A model generated the notes under the pieces. It searched no databases and was not told the origin of the DNA. It saw nothing but the letters and a program-made list of their open reading frames with translations. From a virus, in the IMG/VR virus record IMGVR_UViG_3300038960_000021, positions 1 to 20,459 of that record: a DNA stretch of 20,459 nt, one strand, 5' to 3'. Positions 1 to 6,483 of the stretch are shown here, piece after piece. Position 1 is the stretch's first letter. Every line of letters begins with the position of its first letter. The translations under genes and the position numbers were made by a program.

Positions 1-1112
1 GACAGATTGTTACGAATTACAACAATGTAATTTTAGATTTAACAAATAAATTGGCGACCATAGATGAGGTAACAGCACCAGCTACTGTCGCAAGAATAAG
101 GGCTATGTTGGTACAGATGAAAGAAAGTCTTGAGAGTTGGTCAAATGCAAGTTCTGTTTATTTGGCAGATGAACTACAAGGCCTAGCTGTATTTCAAACA
201 GAATTCGTAAAAGATCAACTTGAAAAAGTATTACCAAAAGGTGCTGTTGGTGTTAATACTGTAAAAATATCGCCTAATTTTGCGCAAAGTGTTGTCTTTA
301 CTGACCCTACAGAGGTAAATATATTAACACTACCAACAGATTTAGAATCCACTGTTCAAAGAACATTCTCTTTAACTGCTGCCAAAGGTTCTGCAATAAC
401 TTTACCAAGTGGAGAAGTTGTGGCAAAGGCCTTTCGTGGTATATCAACTAAACAGGCAGAACTTATCTCAAGTCAGATTCGTATTGGTATTACAGAGGGT
501 GAGTCAATACCAAAAATCGCAAGAAGGTTAAGAGGTAGATTACAGTTTGGTGCAAATCAAACAATGACAGCAAAGGCACAAAGGCTTGCTGCTGGTGATG
601 GTATGCGACTTGCAAATACACAAGTTATGACCATTGTTCGTACATCTGTTAACCAAGTACAAAATGCTGTTAGCCAGGCAACCTATGCAGCCAACCAGGA
701 TGTCACGCAGAGATATGAATATGTTGCAACCTTAGATGCAAGAACAAGTAAAATCTGCGGCAGTTTGGATGGCAGAATTTTTAAATATAATGAAGGACCC
801 TTACCACCACAGCATTTTAACTGCAGATCAACTACTGTTCCAATAATAGATGATGAAGATTTACGCAGACGTTTTCCTGACACTAGGCCAAGTGCTACTG
901 GAAGAGTGCCACAAGATACTAACTATGCGACATGGTTAAGAGATAATCCGTCAATACAAGACAAGACACTTGGAAGCAAAAAGAAATTTTTTAATTATTT
1001 AATTGATAAAAAAAGAAAAAGTCCAAGAGAGGCTTTACGATTGATTATAAAAGATGATGGAACAGAGCTAACATTAAAGAAGTTAGCTGAAAAATATCCA
1101 AATGCCACTTAA
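1..1112 (+). CDS. MuF-type phage head morphogenesis protein, 5' end missing
   Basis: This is a minor head protein of the Mu gpF / SPP1 gp7 type, normally encoded just after the portal, found in few copies in the procapsid and tied to head assembly or DNA ejection. The frame is open from base 3 with no stop, so the gene starts before the window. The TTG at 51 is only an internal codon, because sensible sequence (QIVTNYNNV...) precedes it. The family signature lies in bases ~637-850: RTSVNQVQN, then [19 protein letters not shown], then PPQHFNCRS, which matches the usual T-L-D-x-R-T...C...LDG...PP-x-H-x-N-C-R pattern with both cysteines and the histidine. A charged tail follows. The 3' end overlaps the next small gene by 11 bases. 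The family call is firm; the exact role in this phage is inferred. Confidence 0.9.
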   Translation, partial: QIVTNYNNVILDLTNKLATIDEVTAPATVARIRAMLVQMKESLESWSNASSVYLADELQGLAVFQTEFVKDQLEKVLPKGAVGVNTVKISPNFAQSVVFTDPTEVNILTLPTDLESTVQRTFSLTAAKGSAITLPSGEVVAKAFRGISTKQAELISSQIRIGITEGESIPKIARRLRGRLQFGANQTMTAKAQRLAAGDGMRLANTQVMTIVRTSVNQVQNAVSQATYAANQDVTQRYEYVATLDARTSKICGSLDGRIFKYNEGPLPPQHFNCRSTTVPIIDDEDLRRRFPDTRPSATGRVPQDTNYATWLRDNPSIQDKTLGSKKKFFNYLIDKKRKSPREALRLIIKDDGTELTLKKLAEKYPNAT

Positions 1113-1251
1113 AAAAGGGAGTCAACCAAAGACAATTACAGGCAATATAAGGCAACTCATACAGGAAGGGTATTCAAGGAGCCAGGCTGTTGCTATTGCT
1201 TTGTCAAAAGCTGGTAAGAAAAAGAAAAAAACAAGACGGAAAACAAAATAA
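1102..1251 (+). CDS. Small basic phage protein (49 aa), unknown function
   Basis: The predicted product begins [12 protein letters not shown], has a short helical middle ([18 protein letters not shown]) and ends in a run of five lysines followed by TRRKTK. Roughly 30% of residues are K or R. The pattern of a polar start, a Q-A-V-A-I-A-L-S helix and a basic tail is one I recall from many small phage proteins of unknown role. The gene starts inside the last 11 bases of the MuF gene, which suggests translational coupling. It is the first of a run of tiny basic genes placed between head genes. Nucleic-acid binding is a reasonable guess from charge alone. Confidence 0.72.
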   Translation: MPLKKGSQPKTITGNIRQLIQEGYSRSQAVAIALSKAGKKKKKTRRKTK

Positions 1252-1284
1252 AAGATATGATATTAATAGTTACTAGGTAAAATT

Positions 1285-1353
1285 ATGCCCGTACATTATG
1301 GCTCAATGAAACCAAAAGGTAAAACAAAGAAAAAGAAAGGTGGTAAAAAATAG
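1285..1353 (+). CDS. Very small lysine-rich peptide (22 aa), unknown function
   Basis: This is a 22-residue product, MPVHYGSMKPKG followed by TKKKKGGKK, with nine lysines. An AGG about eight bases before the ATG (in CTAGGTAAAATT) is an acceptable ribosome binding site. Its stop TAG shares its G with the GTG start of the next gene (TAGTG), as expected for coupled translation. Similar M-P-x-H-Y-G...KPK-type peptides occur in other phages as I recall them, with no function known. Its size makes the call less certain than for its neighbours. Confidence 0.5.
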   Translation: MPVHYGSMKPKGKTKKKKGGKK

Positions 1354-1457
1354 TGGCAAAAGGATTTTTTGAAAAACTTAATGACCTAAAAGCCGCAAAG
1401 CCAAAGCTTGAAAAGTCAAAACCAAAGAAAGATGCGAAAGCTAAGAAGGGTTCCTAA
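1353..1457 (+). CDS. Small lysine-rich protein (34 aa), unknown function
   Basis: The gene starts at a GTG that overlaps the previous stop (TAGTG), with AAAGGTGG upstream as a plausible ribosome binding site. The product MAKGFFEKLNDLKAAKPKLE continues into a K/P/A tail and resembles a short amphipathic helix followed by a disordered basic end. The last 26 bases overlap the next gene in another frame. I do not recognise a function. It belongs to the basic mini-gene run that lies between the MuF and scaffold genes. Confidence 0.5.
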   Translation: MAKGFFEKLNDLKAAKPKLEKSKPKKDAKAKKGS

Positions 1458-1662
1458 GGACAAAAAAACTGGCATTGCTAAAAAGTATTTGTCAGGTTCA
1501 AGAAACCCTGCTGCAAAAGCTGCTGAGATTAAAAGAACAGCAAAGCTTTACAAAGAAGGTGCTTTTATTGATATAAAAGCGGTACAAAAATCAAGAGTTG
1601 CCCAAGATGTCACAAAAAAGCAGAAGAAAACCACTAAGCGAGGCCGTAAAAAAAAGTCTTAA
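1432..1662 (+). CDS. Basic protein with VPKDKKTG / KKYLSG motif (76 aa), unknown
   Basis: I choose the ATG at 1432 rather than the upstream TTG at 1408, because the recognisable N-terminus is MRKLRRVPKDKKTGIAKKYL. The motif VPKDKKTG...KKYLSG followed by an A/E/I/K helix (AAEIKRTAKLYKEG) recurs, from memory, in small proteins of marine phages with no assigned role. The tail (KKQKKTTKRGRKKKS) is almost entirely basic. It overlaps the previous gene by 26 bases and the next by 56 bases, so a lysine/arginine-rich stretch is read in two frames. A nucleic-acid-binding or charge-neutralising role is only a guess. Confidence 0.68.
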   Translation: MRKLRRVPKDKKTGIAKKYLSGSRNPAAKAAEIKRTAKLYKEGAFIDIKAVQKSRVAQDVTKKQKKTTKRGRKKKS

Positions 1663-1858
1663 GAAAAAGGCTGAAGGCACAAAGTTTAAATATGGCGAAC
1701 TTGCAGAAGTGTATAGAAAAGGCCAAGGCGCATATCTTTCTGGTGGTTCTAGAAATGTACCAATGGCTGCATGGGCAATGGGTCGGGTAAATAGTTATAT
1801 GAGAGGTGATAAGGCAAGAACAGTAGATATGGCAATTTATAGAAGATATAGAAAATGA
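1607..1858 (+). CDS. Small basic protein, likely DUF5824-like (83 aa)
   Basis: The ATG at 1607 is preferred to the TTG at 1598. After a basic leader (MSQKSRRKPLSEAVKKSLKK) the core reads FKYGELAEVYRKGQGAYLSG, then SRN-PMAAWAMGRVNSYMRG. The Y-G-x-L-x-E-V-Y-x-K-G-x-G-A-Y-x-S-G-S-R...W-x-x-x-R-V-x-S pattern is one I associate with the phage domain DUF5824; the number is from memory and should be checked. Function is unknown. The start lies 56 bases inside the previous gene and the stop shares ATGA with the next one, so four consecutive small genes here appear translationally coupled. Confidence 0.75.
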   Translation: MSQKSRRKPLSEAVKKSLKKKAEGTKFKYGELAEVYRKGQGAYLSGGSRNVPMAAWAMGRVNSYMRGDKARTVDMAIYRRYRK

Positions 1859-2004
1859 AACTTACTACAAGACAAAAAAATAAATTAAAAGAACATTCTG
1901 TTCATCATACAAAAGGTCATATGGACCTTATGAAAAGACTTATGCGTTCTGGTGTAAGTTTTACACAGGCGCATAGAGAGGCGCAAAGGAGAGTTGGTAA
2001 ATGA
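1855..2004 (+). CDS. Small basic His-containing protein (49 aa), unknown function
   Basis: The product starts MKLTTRQKNKLKEHSVHHTK and continues GHMDLMKRLMRSGVSFTQAH before REAQRRVGK. The arrangement K-L-T-x-x-Q...L-K-x-H-S-x-H-H-T-x-x-H-M...M-x-x-G-x-S-F-x-x-A-H is one I have seen repeatedly in small uncharacterised phage proteins, and it supports a real gene. The start overlaps the previous stop (ATGA at 1855-1858), and its own stop overlaps the next start (ATGA at 2001-2004). The clustered histidines could bind metal, but that is speculation. Confidence 0.72.
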   Translation: MKLTTRQKNKLKEHSVHHTKGHMDLMKRLMRSGVSFTQAHREAQRRVGK

Positions 2005-2282
2005 GTGACCCTAGAATAAAAAAATTTGGTCTTGCTGGTTTTAATAAACCTAAAAGAACACCAAATCATAAAACTAAATCCCATGTTGTTTTAGCTAAAG
2101 AAGGCGACAAGATAAAGCTTATTCGTTTTGGTATGCAGGGCGCAAAAAATAAACCACCTAGACAAGGAGAATCAGAAGCAGATAAAGCAAAGCGTCGATC
2201 ATTTAAGGCAAGACACGCAAAAAATATTGCAAAAGGTAAAATGAGTGCTGCATTTTGGGCTGATAAAGTCAAATGGTCATAA
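2001..2282 (+). CDS. Conserved basic phage protein with KPKRTP...KMSAAFWADKVKW (93 aa)
   Basis: This is a highly recognisable but functionally unknown family, found in phages and, from memory, in some large eukaryotic viruses. Its landmarks are NKPKRTPNHKTKSHVVLAKE, then KLIRFGMQGAK, then SFKARHAKNIAKGKMSAAFW and DKVKWS at the end. The protein is very basic and shows no membrane segment. The ATGA overlap with the upstream gene keeps it in the same translational unit. It closes the run of seven small basic genes before the scaffold gene. Because its motifs are so constant, it is the best entry point for asking what the cluster does. Confidence 0.85.
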   Translation: MSDPRIKKFGLAGFNKPKRTPNHKTKSHVVLAKEGDKIKLIRFGMQGAKNKPPRQGESEADKAKRRSFKARHAKNIAKGKMSAAFWADKVKWS

Positions 2283-2299
2283 ATCTGATATATTAATTT

Positions 2300-2317
2300 T
2301 TAAAGGCTACGCTTTAA
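2300..2317 (+). promoter_or_regulatory. Small hairpin over the ribosome binding site of the scaffold gene
   Basis: TTAAAG and CTTTAA form a perfect 6-bp stem around the loop GCTACG, four bases before the scaffold ATG at 2321. The only Shine-Dalgarno-like bases (AAAGG) lie in the left arm and the first loop base, so folding could restrict translation. The stem is AT-rich and weak. The loop contains GCTACGC, a motif that returns before other head and tail genes. Confidence 0.35.
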
Positions 2318-2320
2318 TTT

Positions 2321-3013
2321 ATGTCAGAAGAAACCAAAGAGGTGGCTACGCCGCCAACACCAAACAACACAGAAGTTGAACAGTTAAGAGATTCAATAAA
2401 AAAATTAGAGGCTAAAAACTACGAACTTATAGGCAAGCTTCAGAATCAAAAAAAAGACACTAAGGTTCCTGAGGATTATGAGTCTTTGTTAGCGTTTAAA
2501 CAAAAACACGAACGAGAACAGCTTGAGAGTGAAGGAAAGTACACAGAAGCTACACAGAAATTAGAACAGCAATACAGAGATAAATCTGCTGAAGATAAAA
2601 AGAGAATTGAAGAGCTAACCGCAAGAAACAGGGAACTTGAACTTATTGCACCTGCAATGCAAGCTTTATCTGAAGTAACACATGACCCAGAGTTGGTATT
2701 AAATAACCTTGTTCCAAAAGATCAGATACAAATTAAAGAAGGTATACCAGTTGTGGTTGATGGGTATGAACAGTTACCAGTACAAGACTATGTAAAAAAT
2801 AAATTAGAAAAAACAAAACCTTACTTGCTAAAAAATAGATTACCAACTGGTGGCGGTGCGCCGATTTCAAGGCCATCAACAGACAGTTTTTCAGAAGAAA
2901 TGTTAAAACCATACCTTAAAGAAACATTTAATTTATCTGAGCAAGGTAGAATTTTAAAAACTAAAGGTAGAGAAATACACGAAAAGTTGATTGAAATAGC
3001 AAATTCACGTTAG
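2321..3013 (+). CDS. Probable capsid scaffolding protein (230 aa)
   Basis: The protein lies immediately before the major capsid gene, the usual place for a scaffold, which guides shell assembly and is then removed. Residues ~15-110 are charged, heptad-like coiled coil (VEQLRDSIKKLEAKNYELIG..., later QKLEQQYRDKSAEDKKRIEE), rich in E, K and Q and free of cysteine. A more structured C-terminal half follows (IAPAMQALSEVTHDPELVLN, LLKNRLPTGGGAP), resembling small phage proteins placed before HK97-type capsids. No protease motif is visible, so if the scaffold is cleaved the protease must be elsewhere. The role rests on composition and position, not on a signature residue. Confidence 0.72.
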   Translation: MSEETKEVATPPTPNNTEVEQLRDSIKKLEAKNYELIGKLQNQKKDTKVPEDYESLLAFKQKHEREQLESEGKYTEATQKLEQQYRDKSAEDKKRIEELTARNRELELIAPAMQALSEVTHDPELVLNNLVPKDQIQIKEGIPVVVDGYEQLPVQDYVKNKLEKTKPYLLKNRLPTGGGAPISRPSTDSFSEEMLKPYLKETFNLSEQGRILKTKGREIHEKLIEIANSR

Positions 3014-3026
3014 TATGTTGCTATAA

Positions 3027-3062
3027 GGCAAAGTTACGCTAAGCCAAAATAGGGTTACGCCC
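3027..3062 (+). promoter_or_regulatory. Paired GTTACGC motif in the leader of the capsid gene
   Basis: The 75-base gap before the capsid gene holds two copies of GTTACGC, at 3033-3039 and 3054-3060, exactly 21 bases apart or about two helical turns. The second sits in the small GC-rich hairpin GGG-TTACG-CCC (3052-3062); the first lies between GGC (3027-3029) and GCC (3043-3045). The region could be a binding site, an RNA processing element or a translational control element for an abundant protein. No convincing -35/-10 pair was found. Confidence 0.3.
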
Positions 3063-3088
3063 ACACCGTTAAAATTATTTTTCAGGAC

Positions 3089-4120
3089 ATGGCAGTTCTA
3101 AGGAGTGATATTATCATCCCTGAGATATTTACGCCGTATGTCATTGAACAGACCACTCAGCGAGATGCCTTTCTTGCAAGCGGTGTGGTCGCACCAATGG
3201 CAGAGCTAAATGCAACAGAGGGTGGTGATTTCGTAAATGTACCTTTTTTCTCCGCTAACTTAAGTGGCGATTTTGAGGTTCTTTCAGATTCTTCTTCATT
3301 GACACCTGGCAAGATTTCAACTGATAAGCAAGTTGGAGTTATCTTGCACAGAGGTCGTGCATTTGAATCAAGAGATTTAGCTGCACTTGCAGCAGGTTCA
3401 GACCCAATGGCAGCAATCGGTCAAAAGATCGGTGCTTACATTGCAAACCAAAGACAAAAAGATTTACTTGCTTGTCTTGATGGAGTATTTGGTTCTATCA
3501 ATGCAAACTCAAGTAGTTCTGCTTTCTTTGATCTTACTATTGATTCTGAGTCAGGCGATACACCAACTGGTTTATCTCCAAAGCACGTTGCAAAAGCAAG
3601 ATCAATTCTTGGTGATCAAGGCGACAAGCTTACAGCAGTTTGTATGCATAGCAAAGTTTACTATGATCTCGTAGAGAGAAAAATGGTTGACTATGTTCTT
3701 GCATCTGATGGAAATGGCGGTTCTGCAACAGCAAGTGGTGGTACTATTGCCCCTGCATATGCTGGTGGAAACGATACAGTTCCAACATACTGCGGACTAA
3801 GAGTTATTGTTTCTGATGATGTTTCAACTACTGGTAGTGGTTCTTCAACAGAGTACAGTACATATTTCTTTACTGCTGGCGCAGTAGCAAGTGGCGAGCA
3901 AGCTGGTCTAACAACAGAAACAGACAGAGACATTCTGGCTAAATCTGATGCTATGGCTATAGATCTTCACTATACATACCACCCTGTTGGTTCAAAGTGG
4001 GCTGTTACTACAACAAACCCAAATAGAACACAACTAGCAACTGTAGGCAACTGGTCGAAGGTCTATGAAACAAAGAACATTGGTATCGTAAGAGCTACCA
4101 ACGTATCCACTCAAGACTAA
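3089..4120 (+). CDS. Major capsid protein, HK97 fold (gp13-like type) (343 aa)
   Basis: This should be the shell-forming coat protein. It follows the scaffold gene and precedes a small decoration-like protein. The N-terminus (IPEIFTPYVIEQTTQRDAFL) and the following GGDFVNVPFF, the strained-strand region (GVILHRGRAFESRDLAALAA) and the long spine helix (IGQKIGAYIANQRQKDLLAC) match the pattern of phage coats of the gp13/major_cap family. The P- and A-domain features include HSKVYYDLVERKMVDY and YCGLRVIVSDDV. At 343 residues it is the normal size and lacks a long N-terminal delta domain, in keeping with a separate scaffold. The start follows TTTTCAGGAC, a modest ribosome binding site for such an abundant protein. 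Confidence 0.88.
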   Translation: MAVLRSDIIIPEIFTPYVIEQTTQRDAFLASGVVAPMAELNATEGGDFVNVPFFSANLSGDFEVLSDSSSLTPGKISTDKQVGVILHRGRAFESRDLAALAAGSDPMAAIGQKIGAYIANQRQKDLLACLDGVFGSINANSSSSAFFDLTIDSESGDTPTGLSPKHVAKARSILGDQGDKLTAVCMHSKVYYDLVERKMVDYVLASDGNGGSATASGGTIAPAYAGGNDTVPTYCGLRVIVSDDVSTTGSGSSTEYSTYFFTAGAVASGEQAGLTTETDRDILAKSDAMAIDLHYTYHPVGSKWAVTTTNPNRTQLATVGNWSKVYETKNIGIVRATNVSTQD

Positions 4121-4133
4121 AGGTAATTAAATC

Positions 4134-4499
4134 ATGCCAAGTTTATTCGAGGTTAGTGCTGGTAAGTTAACTGGACCAACAACAGGCGGTACAGTAACCC
4201 AAGCATCTAATAAATCAACAGGTGTAACTCTCAATGCAGAGTCTGGTCAAATCACTATGAATGGTGCTGCTTTAGGTGCTGGTGCAGAAGTAAGTTTCAC
4301 TGTCACTAACAGTAAAATTTCATCTACTGATGTTGTTCTTGTAAACCATAGCTCTGGTGGAACTGCTGGTGCTTATATGGCACAAGCCAACTTAATTGCT
4401 GACGGATCTTTCAAAATATCTGTTACCAATTTGACAAGTGGATCTGAGTCTGAAGCGATTGTTCTTAGCTTTGTTGCACTCAAGGGTGCTTCAAGCTAA
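4134..4499 (+). CDS. Probable capsid decoration protein (121 aa)
   Basis: This small Gly/Ser/Thr-rich, beta-type protein directly follows the capsid gene, the usual place for a head-stabilising or decorating protein. Landmarks are ESGQITMNGAALGAGAEVSF and VTNSKISSTDVVLVNHSSGG, ending EAIVLSFVALKG. I recall this core from marine and other phage genomes, where it is only called hypothetical or decoration-like. It has no cysteine, signal peptide or membrane segment. The AAGG in TAAAGGTAATTAAATC can serve as ribosome binding site. The last A starts the next gene's ATG (TAATG). The role is inferred from position and composition. Confidence 0.6.
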   Translation: MPSLFEVSAGKLTGPTTGGTVTQASNKSTGVTLNAESGQITMNGAALGAGAEVSFTVTNSKISSTDVVLVNHSSGGTAGAYMAQANLIADGSFKISVTNLTSGSESEAIVLSFVALKGASS

Positions 4500-4660
4500 T
4501 GGGAATGTTCGCTTTTAAGCGTATGAGAGAACAAGAGGCTGCCAAATTGGTAGTCTCTGCTCCCTCTAAAAAAAAGAAAACCAAAGTAAAACAAAATGGC
4601 AATCTCGATAGACGCAACAGTAGGAGGAGCATCAGCGAACAGTTACATAACACTGTCTGA
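4499..4660 (+). CDS. Small basic protein MFAFKRMREQEAA-type (53 aa)
   Basis: The start overlaps the decoration gene's stop (TAATG). The product begins MGMFAFKRMREQEAAKLVVS, then has a K-rich linker (SKKKKTKVK) and ends in an R/N/S stretch. An M-F-A-x-K-R-M/L-R-E-Q/K-E-A-A start with a lysine-rich middle is one I recall from small genes at this position in related marine phages. The final 65 bases are also read, in another frame, as the N-terminus of the next gene, an unusually long overlap. Function is unknown; a role at the capsid vertex or connector is only suggested by location. Confidence 0.55.
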   Translation: MGMFAFKRMREQEAAKLVVSAPSKKKKTKVKQNGNLDRRNSRRSISEQLHNTV

Positions 4661-5156
4661 TGCAAACGCAATAATAGAGGGTCTTGTTGCAGATGATGAT
4701 GTGGCTGCATGGGATGGTTCAAATACTGACAATAAAAACAGAGCTTTATTTACTGCTGCAATCAGAGTTGACCGAGAAAGATTTTTAGGCGCGAGAGTAA
4801 CTAATACACAGGCATTACAATGGCCTAGACAGGGTGTAAGGAAACCAGACACTTACATAAATACATATTCAATAGGTTTTCCATTCAGAATATCAACAGA
4901 TTATTTCGCAGAGACAGAGATACCTGAGCAAGTTAAGAAGGCGCAAGTTATTCTTGCTGTTTACTTGAATAATAATCGTAATGGTTTAGGATTGAGTGGT
5001 CTTGAAGATTTTAAAAATGTAAAAATTGGTAATCTAGATGCAACACCGAATTTTTATGGTTCGGTTGGTGCTGATAGAGTACCACCACTATTTGAACGGT
5101 ATTTTACTGGTTTACGAATTAGTGGTCCAGGCAATGTCGCAATCAAAAGGAGTTAA
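4596..5156 (+). CDS. Head-tail adaptor, DnaT-like/gp6-type (186 aa)
   Basis: This protein likely forms the first connector ring below the portal. Its N-terminus (DATVGGASANSYITLSDANA) followed by a helix and WDG, then KNRALFTAAIRVDRERFLGA and ALQWPRQGV, matches the phage family often labelled putative DnaT-like ssDNA-binding protein, which by position is the head-tail connector. The L-x-x-A-x-x-x-I/L-D...G...Q...L-x-W-P-R pattern is the hallmark. The second half has IPEQVKKAQVILAVYLNN and ends with a short loop typical of adaptor proteins. The DnaT label comes from annotation history and does not imply replication activity. The next gene has a strong AAGGAG site inside this gene's last codons. 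Confidence 0.82.
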   Translation: MAISIDATVGGASANSYITLSDANAIIEGLVADDDVAAWDGSNTDNKNRALFTAAIRVDRERFLGARVTNTQALQWPRQGVRKPDTYINTYSIGFPFRISTDYFAETEIPEQVKKAQVILAVYLNNNRNGLGLSGLEDFKNVKIGNLDATPNFYGSVGADRVPPLFERYFTGLRISGPGNVAIKRS

Positions 5157-5158
5157 CA

Positions 5159-5380
5159 ATGAGCTACTACCCAGCCGCCAAAATTATTAATGATACTGCT
5201 GCACATACAGGTCGTTTTGGCTGTATAAAAGCATTACAAGATTCTGTTATTAATACACTTGTAGCAGAAAACATTACAGGCGATTTAACATCTCTGCAGT
5301 TTAAATCTAATACTGCCATTGAAGGTGTTATTACAAGTGTCAAGCTTGATAGTGGCACTGTTATTGCTTATCTAATATGA
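5159..5380 (+). CDS. Small beta-rich phage protein (73 aa), unknown role
   Basis: The product starts MSYYPAAKIINDTAAHTGRF, then GCIKALQDSVINTLVAENIT and LTSLQFKSNTAIEGVITSVK, ending SGTVIAYLI. The H-T-G-R-F...L-T...F...G-x-I-x-x-x-x-L-x-S-G-x-V-I-A-Y pattern suggests a compact beta-helix-like fold and resembles small proteins I recall from the connector region of alphaproteobacterial and marine phages. It could be a spike, decoration or accessory neck protein. AAGGAG at 5147-5152, six bases before the ATG, is one of the best ribosome binding sites in the window. The stop overlaps the next start (ATGA). Confidence 0.7.
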   Translation: MSYYPAAKIINDTAAHTGRFGCIKALQDSVINTLVAENITGDLTSLQFKSNTAIEGVITSVKLDSGTVIAYLI

Positions 5381-5730
5381 GCCTTGCAAACGCCTTAAAA
5401 AAAGCTGCATCAAAGACACTAAGTAAACTTGGTGGAGATGTAACTATAAGGCGAGTTAGTACTGGCAGCTACAATACAACCACTGGTGCCATAACAGAGA
5501 CAACATCTGATACAACCATAAAAGGTGTACTTGATAATGTTTCAAGGTCAGAAGTAAACGATCTCATTGAGTCGCAAGATAAGATTCTTACTATTTCTGC
5601 AAATGACATAACCTTTGTACCTACAACAAAAGATAGGGTTGTCATAAGTAGTGTTGAATTTAAAATTATTAGTATTTCTGTTAATGAACAGAATAATACA
5701 CCAATTAGCTTTGAACTTGTACTGAGGTAA
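5377..5730 (+). CDS. Probable head-closure / head-tail joining protein (117 aa)
   Basis: Position between the adaptor and the gp10-like protein fits the head-closure (stopper) component that seals the DNA-filled head before the tail docks. The protein is small and beta-rich: GGDVTIRRVSTGSYNTTTGA, TTIKGVLDNVSRSEVNDLIE, then KDRVVISSVEFKIISISVNE and a short C-terminus. The layout of a beta strand with T-G-x-I, then D-x-V, then I-x-x-I resembles SPP1 gp16-like closure proteins, but no single residue proves it. The start lies in the ATGA overlap with the upstream gene. Confidence 0.65.
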   Translation: MSLANALKKAASKTLSKLGGDVTIRRVSTGSYNTTTGAITETTSDTTIKGVLDNVSRSEVNDLIESQDKILTISANDITFVPTTKDRVVISSVEFKIISISVNEQNNTPISFELVLR

Positions 5731-5732
5731 CT

Positions 5733-6074
5733 ATGGCAAGAGAAATAAGATTGTCTGGTATTGGCGAACACTTTGAAGATAAAGTAATTCGTACTGTAAA
5801 AAAAGCAACTTTGTTATGGGAAGCAGAAGTAAAAAAGGCAACGCCAGTTGGCGAAACTGGTAATTTAAGAGCATCATGGCAAAATGATATACAACCTTTT
5901 GTTGGGGAAGTCTTTACAGATATAGAATATGCTGAACCAGTTGCTTATGGTACAAGTCTGCCACCAAGTTGGGGTGGTCAATATAGAACAAGACAACAAA
6001 CAATTAAAGGTTATCCTGAATTAATTGCCAAACAGCTTGAAGGTTTTATTGAAGATGAATTTAGGAGAGCATAA
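5733..6074 (+). CDS. HK97 gp10-like neck/tail completion protein (113 aa)
   Basis: The sequence has the gp10-family pattern: an N-terminal helix with WEAEVKKATPVGETGNLRAS, W, then an I-x-N...Y-A-x-P-V-x-Y-G turn (here DIEYAEPVAYGTSLPPSW), then a basic stretch and a final helix (ELIAKQLEGFIEDEFRRA). The P-V-x-T-G-x-L-R-x-S-W and Y-A-x-x-x-E/V-x-G motifs are diagnostic for proteins at the head-tail interface of siphoviruses. Length is at the short end of the family. It sits between the closure candidate and the tail terminator, as expected. The stop overlaps the next ATG (TAATG) and contributes its AGGAGAG ribosome binding site. Confidence 0.82.
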   Translation: MAREIRLSGIGEHFEDKVIRTVKKATLLWEAEVKKATPVGETGNLRASWQNDIQPFVGEVFTDIEYAEPVAYGTSLPPSWGGQYRTRQQTIKGYPELIAKQLEGFIEDEFRRA

Positions 6075-6481
6075 TGGCAGCATTAGATTTAAACACAGTA
6101 AGATCAACGATTGAAGGCAGACTTGCAACAGAGTTAGCATCAAGCCCTGCTATACCTGTTGTATTTGGTAATATGTCTTTTGATTCAACAACAGAAGATA
6201 CCTTTGTTCAATGTCTTACAAGTTTTGGAACAGGTAGATACTTGGCTGGTGGTGTAAATGTTTTAGTTGGCCTTGTTCTAATTAATATATTTACAGAAGA
6301 AGGAATTGGTCCTGGGGCAAACTTTACAATTGGCAAAAGGTTGCGTGACCTTTACAATAAAGTGACAGTATCAGATGTTATTTTTGACTCGCCAGTAGGT
6401 CCAGAAGTTTTGGCATCTAGTCCAGAAGGCAAGTTTCAAACACAACTTAGAATAACATTTGAGATTTACGAGGAACTTTAA
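6074..6481 (+). CDS. Tail terminator protein, DUF4128-like (135 aa)
   Basis: This should be the ring protein that stops tail-tube polymerisation and mates with the head. It has the usual helix (NTVRSTIEGRLATELASSPA), P-V-V-F-G-N (residues ~28-33), a beta sheet (VQCLTSFGTGRYLAGGVNVL, VGLVLINIFTEEGIGP), then GKRLRDLYNKVTVSDVIFD and a final strand QTQLRITFEIYEEL. Position between the gp10-like protein and the tail tube gene, and length near 130-140 residues, fit lambda gpU-like terminators. AGGAGAG at 6062-6068 precedes the ATG. The family number is from memory; the role is well supported by gene order. Confidence 0.78.
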   Translation: MAALDLNTVRSTIEGRLATELASSPAIPVVFGNMSFDSTTEDTFVQCLTSFGTGRYLAGGVNVLVGLVLINIFTEEGIGPGANFTIGKRLRDLYNKVTVSDVIFDSPVGPEVLASSPEGKFQTQLRITFEIYEEL

Positions 6482-6483
6482 CT

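Noticed and set aside
683-883. 66-aa leftward ORF in the MuF gene
   Set aside because: It is a shadow of the MuF signature region, which is clearly coding rightward.
4480-4722. 80-aa leftward ORF with many His and Leu
   Set aside because: It is antisense to the small basic gene and the adaptor start; low-complexity residues reflect repeated complementary codons.
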